9,459 nt of DNA from UBA5336 sp039034035 (GTDB lineage: Bacteria; Pseudomonadota; Alphaproteobacteria; Caulobacterales; Hyphomonadaceae): contig JBCCBN010000123.1 of NCBI GenBank assembly GCA_039034035.1, positions 1 to 9,459 on the forward strand, written 5' to 3'. The notes beneath the pieces are model-generated. The model saw nothing but the letters and a program-made list of their open reading frames with translations. It had not been told where the DNA came from and did not search any database. Positions 7,044-9,459 of this stretch are shown one piece after another. The position numbers were made by a program, and so were the translations under genes. Numbering within the stretch: position 1 is the first letter of the stretch; each line of letters opens with the position of its first letter.

Positions 7044-8476
7044 GGCCGCAGCCTCGCGGTCGCGAACAGGCCGCCGATCACCAATGCTGCGAGCCAACTC
7101 GCCAGAGCAGAGGCGGACATGGCCGCTTTGCCAACGCGCACATTCGGCGATGATGGGGTGAATTCGAACGCGTCGAGCACGGCCCAATTGTCGGACGATA
7201 TCCGCGCGCGGCGCGAGGCGTCAGCACCCTGGTTGCGATTGATATCGTCGGTGTAGGAGAGCGCCTGAATGTGGCTTTCGTTGAGGCCCTGAACGAAGTC
7301 AAAGCGAACGGCTTCGGCCTCTCGCAGGAAGCGGTGATAGGTTGCGATATCGGTGCCGACCAGGGTTCGGGACGCGGTGGATATGGCAAGCATCGGTGAG
7401 AGCCAGCCAAAGCCGCCAATATGCGCCGATTGCGCCATTTCGACGGCCATCCGCTCTTCGGCATACTCGTTCATGACGGCGGTGATGTCCGCCTCGTTCT
7501 TCTGGGAGACAACCCCGCGAAAGTTGATCGGAAGATCCTCCACCCGATCCACATCGTATTGGGCGAGCAGGTTGGCCCGCAAGGATGCGAAGGCTGGGTC
7601 GGCGGCGTTGTGGCCGTCGCCGTGCTTGCGCAAATCGGCGAACATCTCGAAATCGGTCTCGAGCTTGCCCGGCGCCGGCACAGTCGCGCTGGCGGAAGCC
7701 ACGGCGAGGCGGGGAACCACCAGCGCCCAAGCCAGCCAGATCAGGACAAGGACACCGAGCACGACCCCGCGCGTTCGGAAAAGGGCCGAAAACAGGACGA
7801 TGAGGGCTGACCAAACCAGAAAGTACACCCCATATCCCGCTATGACGGCCAGCCCGATCCCGGTCGCTTCACCCGAAAGGGACGCGACAAAAGCCATCAC
7901 GACCAGCGGAGTGAGCAGCACCAGGCTGAGCTGTGCCAATGCTAGCGCCTTTCCCAAATAAAGTGCTCCGCCAGAAACCCCTTGGGCGAGCAAGGGCGCA
8001 AGGGTTCGCGCTTCCCGTTCGCGCACAAAGACGCCATGGCCGAGCGCTATCAAGAGCAGTGGCACCAGCAACTGGTAGACAAAGGCTGGAGTCAGCCCGC
8101 GAAAACCGCCCAGATTGGCGCTGGCGCGCGTGTCGGCGAACATGGCGGTGTTCTGGCGGTGCCCCTCGAGGAAGATCGACTGGCCAGTGACAGCATCTAC
8201 GCCGGGGTCAATGATTGCGAGGGGCGGGGGTGTCCGGAAGACATAGTGTCCATAATGGACCATGCGGTGCGGGTGACGGTCGGGCTGGGCAAGAAACGTT
8301 TCCTCGGCGACCGTCTGCTGGTGCATCCGCTCATGGCGCTCTTCCGCCATACGGTTGGCGGTGAGAATACTGGTTATGGCGATCATCAGTGTGAAGGCGG
8401 CGAGGGCAATAACGGCGGTGCGCGAGCGCAACCACAACCGCCATTCCTGTGCCGTGATCGAGAGGACCTGGTTCAC
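7040..8476 (-). CDS. ABC-2/DUF3526-like permease subunit (first membrane subunit)
   Basis: This 478-residue membrane protein starts at a GTG (8476-8474) that overlaps the ATPase stop as GTGA, preceded by GGAAGG (8490-8485) at 8-base spacing. The longer open frame upstream of it lies entirely within the ATPase gene and reads as low-complexity Arg-rich sequence, so it is not used. Transmembrane helices are visible near 20-39, 129-150, 177-199, 207-231, 236-255 and at the very C-terminus. Between helix 1 and helix 2 is an extracytoplasmic loop rich in histidine (H48, H52, H68, H70, H74, H77, H106), containing HPHRMVHYGHYVF and LEGHRQNT. A second long soluble segment (about 257-450) precedes the last helix. 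It resembles the paralogous DUF3526-associated permease that partners the next gene. The conserved basic segment FVREREARTLAPLL after helix 2 is typical of ABC-2 permeases and probably contacts the ATPase. Substrate is unknown. Confidence 0.82.
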   Translation of the reverse strand: MNQVLSITAQEWRLWLRSRTAVIALAAFTLMIAITSILTANRMAEERHERMHQQTVAEETFLAQPDRHPHRMVHYGHYVFRTPPPLAIIDPGVDAVTGQSIFLEGHRQNTAMFADTRASANLGGFRGLTPAFVYQLLVPLLLIALGHGVFVREREARTLAPLLAQGVSGGALYLGKALALAQLSLVLLTPLVVMAFVASLSGEATGIGLAVIAGYGVYFLVWSALIVLFSALFRTRGVVLGVLVLIWLAWALVVPRLAVASASATVPAPGKLETDFEMFADLRKHGDGHNAADPAFASLRANLLAQYDVDRVEDLPINFRGVVSQKNEADITAVMNEYAEERMAVEMAQSAHIGGFGWLSPMLAISTASRTLVGTDIATYHRFLREAEAVRFDFVQGLNESHIQALSYTDDINRNQGADASRRARISSDNWAVLDAFEFTPSSPNVRVGKAAMSASALASWLAALVIGGLFATARLRP

Positions 8477-9192
8477 GCGCTCACCCTTCCAGCAAATGCC
8501 GCATGTACCGCTTCGGTGTCGATCCGGCCAACGGCGGGCCGGTCGAACGCACCGACCAGTTCGCCCTTCCGGAGAAGTCCAATCCGGTCGGCGACCTGGC
8601 AAGCGCCATAGACGTCATGGGTCACCATCAGGACTGTCCGGCCTTCATCAGCCAGGGAGCGGACAAGTGTATTGAACTCATCAATGGCGATCGGGTCGAG
8701 ACCGGAGGTTGGCTCGTCCAAGAGCAGGATAGGCGTGTCCCGCAGCAGGGCGAGCGCGATCGCCACTTTCTGACGCATGCCCTTTGAGTAGGTCGCCAGC
8801 CGGTTGGTGCGGGCATCGGGTTGGAGCGATACCCGGTCTAGTGCGGCGTCAATCGCGGCCTGGTCCGCCCTGACTTTCGCGAGTGATAGAAAGTAGCCGA
8901 GATTCTCATGGGCGCTCAGATGCTCGTAGAGCGTTGCCGCTTCCGGCAGGAAGGCGGCCGCGCGCCTCGCAGCCTGGATATCATCCTGGACTGACACGCC
9001 ATTGATCCGCACCTCGCCAGAGGCCGGGGGCAGAAAGCCGAGAAACGCCAGCAGCGTTGTCGACTTGCCGGCACCGTTGCCGCCGAGCAGCGCATAGACC
9101 TCGCCTGCGTCCACACGAAACGAGACATCCTTCAGGACGGTGCGACCTGACCGGTCCACATGCAGCGCAGCAGCTTCGAGGGCAGCGGCCAT
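8473..9192 (-). CDS. ABC transporter ATP-binding protein
   Basis: This 239-residue cytoplasmic ATPase should energise the two downstream permeases. Walker A is GGNGAGKST (37-45), the ABC signature is YSKGMRQK (135-142) in place of the textbook LSGGQ, Walker B is ILLLDEP (155-161), the D-loop is SGLD (163-166) and the H-loop His is H192 (VTHD). At the usual Q-loop position the sequence reads FLPEAATLYEHL (81-92), as often in ATPases of ABC-2 exporters, where Pro-Glu replaces the Gln region. The ATG at 9192-9190 has a good Shine-Dalgarno (AGGAG, 9203-9199) at 6-base spacing that overlaps the receptor stop codon. The 3' end overlaps the next gene by GTGA. The single-domain form with dedicated permeases fits a drug/peptide/Nos-like exporter subgroup; the substrate cannot be told from the ATPase. 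Confidence 0.95.
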   Translation of the reverse strand: MAAALEAAALHVDRSGRTVLKDVSFRVDAGEVYALLGGNGAGKSTTLLAFLGFLPPASGEVRINGVSVQDDIQAARRAAAFLPEAATLYEHLSAHENLGYFLSLAKVRADQAAIDAALDRVSLQPDARTNRLATYSKGMRQKVAIALALLRDTPILLLDEPTSGLDPIAIDEFNTLVRSLADEGRTVLMVTHDVYGACQVADRIGLLRKGELVGAFDRPAVGRIDTEAVHAAFAGRVSA

Positions 9193-9198
9193 TATCGT

Positions 9199-9203
9199 CT
9201 CCT
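9199..9203 (-). promoter_or_regulatory. ATPase Shine-Dalgarno overlapping the receptor stop codon
   Basis: AGGAG on the minus strand shares its first two bases with the TAG stop (9204-9202) of the TonB-dependent receptor and lies 6 bases before the ATPase ATG. Ribosomes ending on the receptor are thus placed on the ATPase start site, which ties receptor and transporter expression together. Confidence 0.75.
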
Positions 9204-9459
9204 AGAACGCATACGCGGCTGTGAGCCGGAACCGCTGCGGCGCGCCGGGCTCCACCCAGACATTTGCAAACGAGTTAGTGTAGAAGGTCTCGTCAAACAG
9301 ATTGTCCACGTCCAGGCGCACTGAAACCCCATCAATGGGTTCGATTTCAGCGAACAGCCTCACGGTTGTATAGTCTGGCAAGACAAAATCTGACCCGACG
9401 AAACCATTCCGCTCGCCCACGTACAGGACACCGCCACCGATCTGCACCGGTATCTCTCC
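9202..9459 (-). CDS. TonB-dependent (siderophore-type) outer-membrane receptor, C-terminal fragment
   Basis: The last 85 residues of a TonB-dependent receptor are present; the rest lies beyond the right edge and the frame stays open to base 9459. The sequence reads as the final beta-strands of the 22-stranded barrel. It contains GGGVLYVGERNGFV, DYTTVRLFAEIEP, the hallmark DVDNLFDETFYTNSF, and a closing strand RFRLTAAYAF ending in the terminal Phe required for barrel insertion. The WVEPGAPQRFRL segment before the end is typical of the ferric-siderophore receptor subgroup (FhuA/FhuE/FoxA-like), but the plug and ligand-binding loops are missing, so the ligand is unknown. It is the upstream gene of the ABC operon, with 9 bases between its stop and the ATPase start. 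It would import its ligand across the outer membrane with TonB-ExbB-ExbD energy. Confidence 0.88.
   Translation of the reverse strand, partial: GEIPVQIGGGVLYVGERNGFVGSDFVLPDYTTVRLFAEIEPIDGVSVRLDVDNLFDETFYTNSFANVWVEPGAPQRFRLTAAYAF

Noticed and set aside
7044..7187. N-terminal extension of the second permease (48 residues upstream of MSALRREL)
   Set aside because: It lies within the 3' end of the first permease gene, is Arg-rich and unlike a permease start, whereas ATG 7043 has GAGG at good spacing and an ATGA overlap.
8477..8602. N-terminal extension of the first permease (42 residues)
   Set aside because: It is out-of-frame ATPase sequence; the GTG at 8476 has a GGAAGG site and a GTGA overlap and leads straight into the membrane protein.

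Overview
The window most likely comes from an alphaproteobacterium. The main evidence is a LexA box of the alphaproteobacterial type (GAAC-N7-GAAC, which reads GTTC-N7-GTTC on the other strand) in front of a complete imuA-imuB-dnaE2 mutagenesis cassette. GC-rich codon use and a TonB-dependent receptor fit this. A Caulobacterales/Hyphomonadaceae-like host is plausible, but the genus cannot be fixed from sequence alone.

Left edge (1-128): a short gap separates imuA from a divergent gene on the minus strand, of which only eight codons are inside the window. Its strong Shine-Dalgarno and its first residues (MPWKATSS) resemble the start of an IS481-type transposase, so an insertion sequence may sit just upstream of the SOS promoter. 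The gap also holds a sigma70-like promoter with the LexA box across its -10, ending two bases before the imuA ATG.

Plus strand, 129-5729: imuA, imuB and dnaE2 (imuC) are packed as one SOS operon. imuA and imuB overlap by 113 bases, and imuB and dnaE2 overlap by ATGA. Together they should form the DNA-damage-inducible translesion mutasome: DnaE2 is the polymerase, ImuB is a catalytically dead Y-family scaffold, and ImuA is a RecA-like accessory protein.

Minus strand, 9459-5793: a second operon converges on the first. It encodes the C-terminus of a siderophore-type TonB-dependent receptor, an ABC ATPase, and two ABC-2/DUF3526-type membrane proteins. Receptor and ATPase are separated by 9 bases, with the ATPase Shine-Dalgarno overlapping the receptor stop codon. 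The next junctions are GTGA and ATGA overlaps, so the four genes look like one translationally coupled unit. No periplasmic binding protein is seen in this part of the operon. The pairing of an outer-membrane importer with an ABC-2-type (usually exporter-like) inner-membrane complex is the least explained part of the window.

The two operons meet tail to tail across 63 bases with only weak hairpins. No RNA genes, CRISPR arrays or complete mobile elements are visible.
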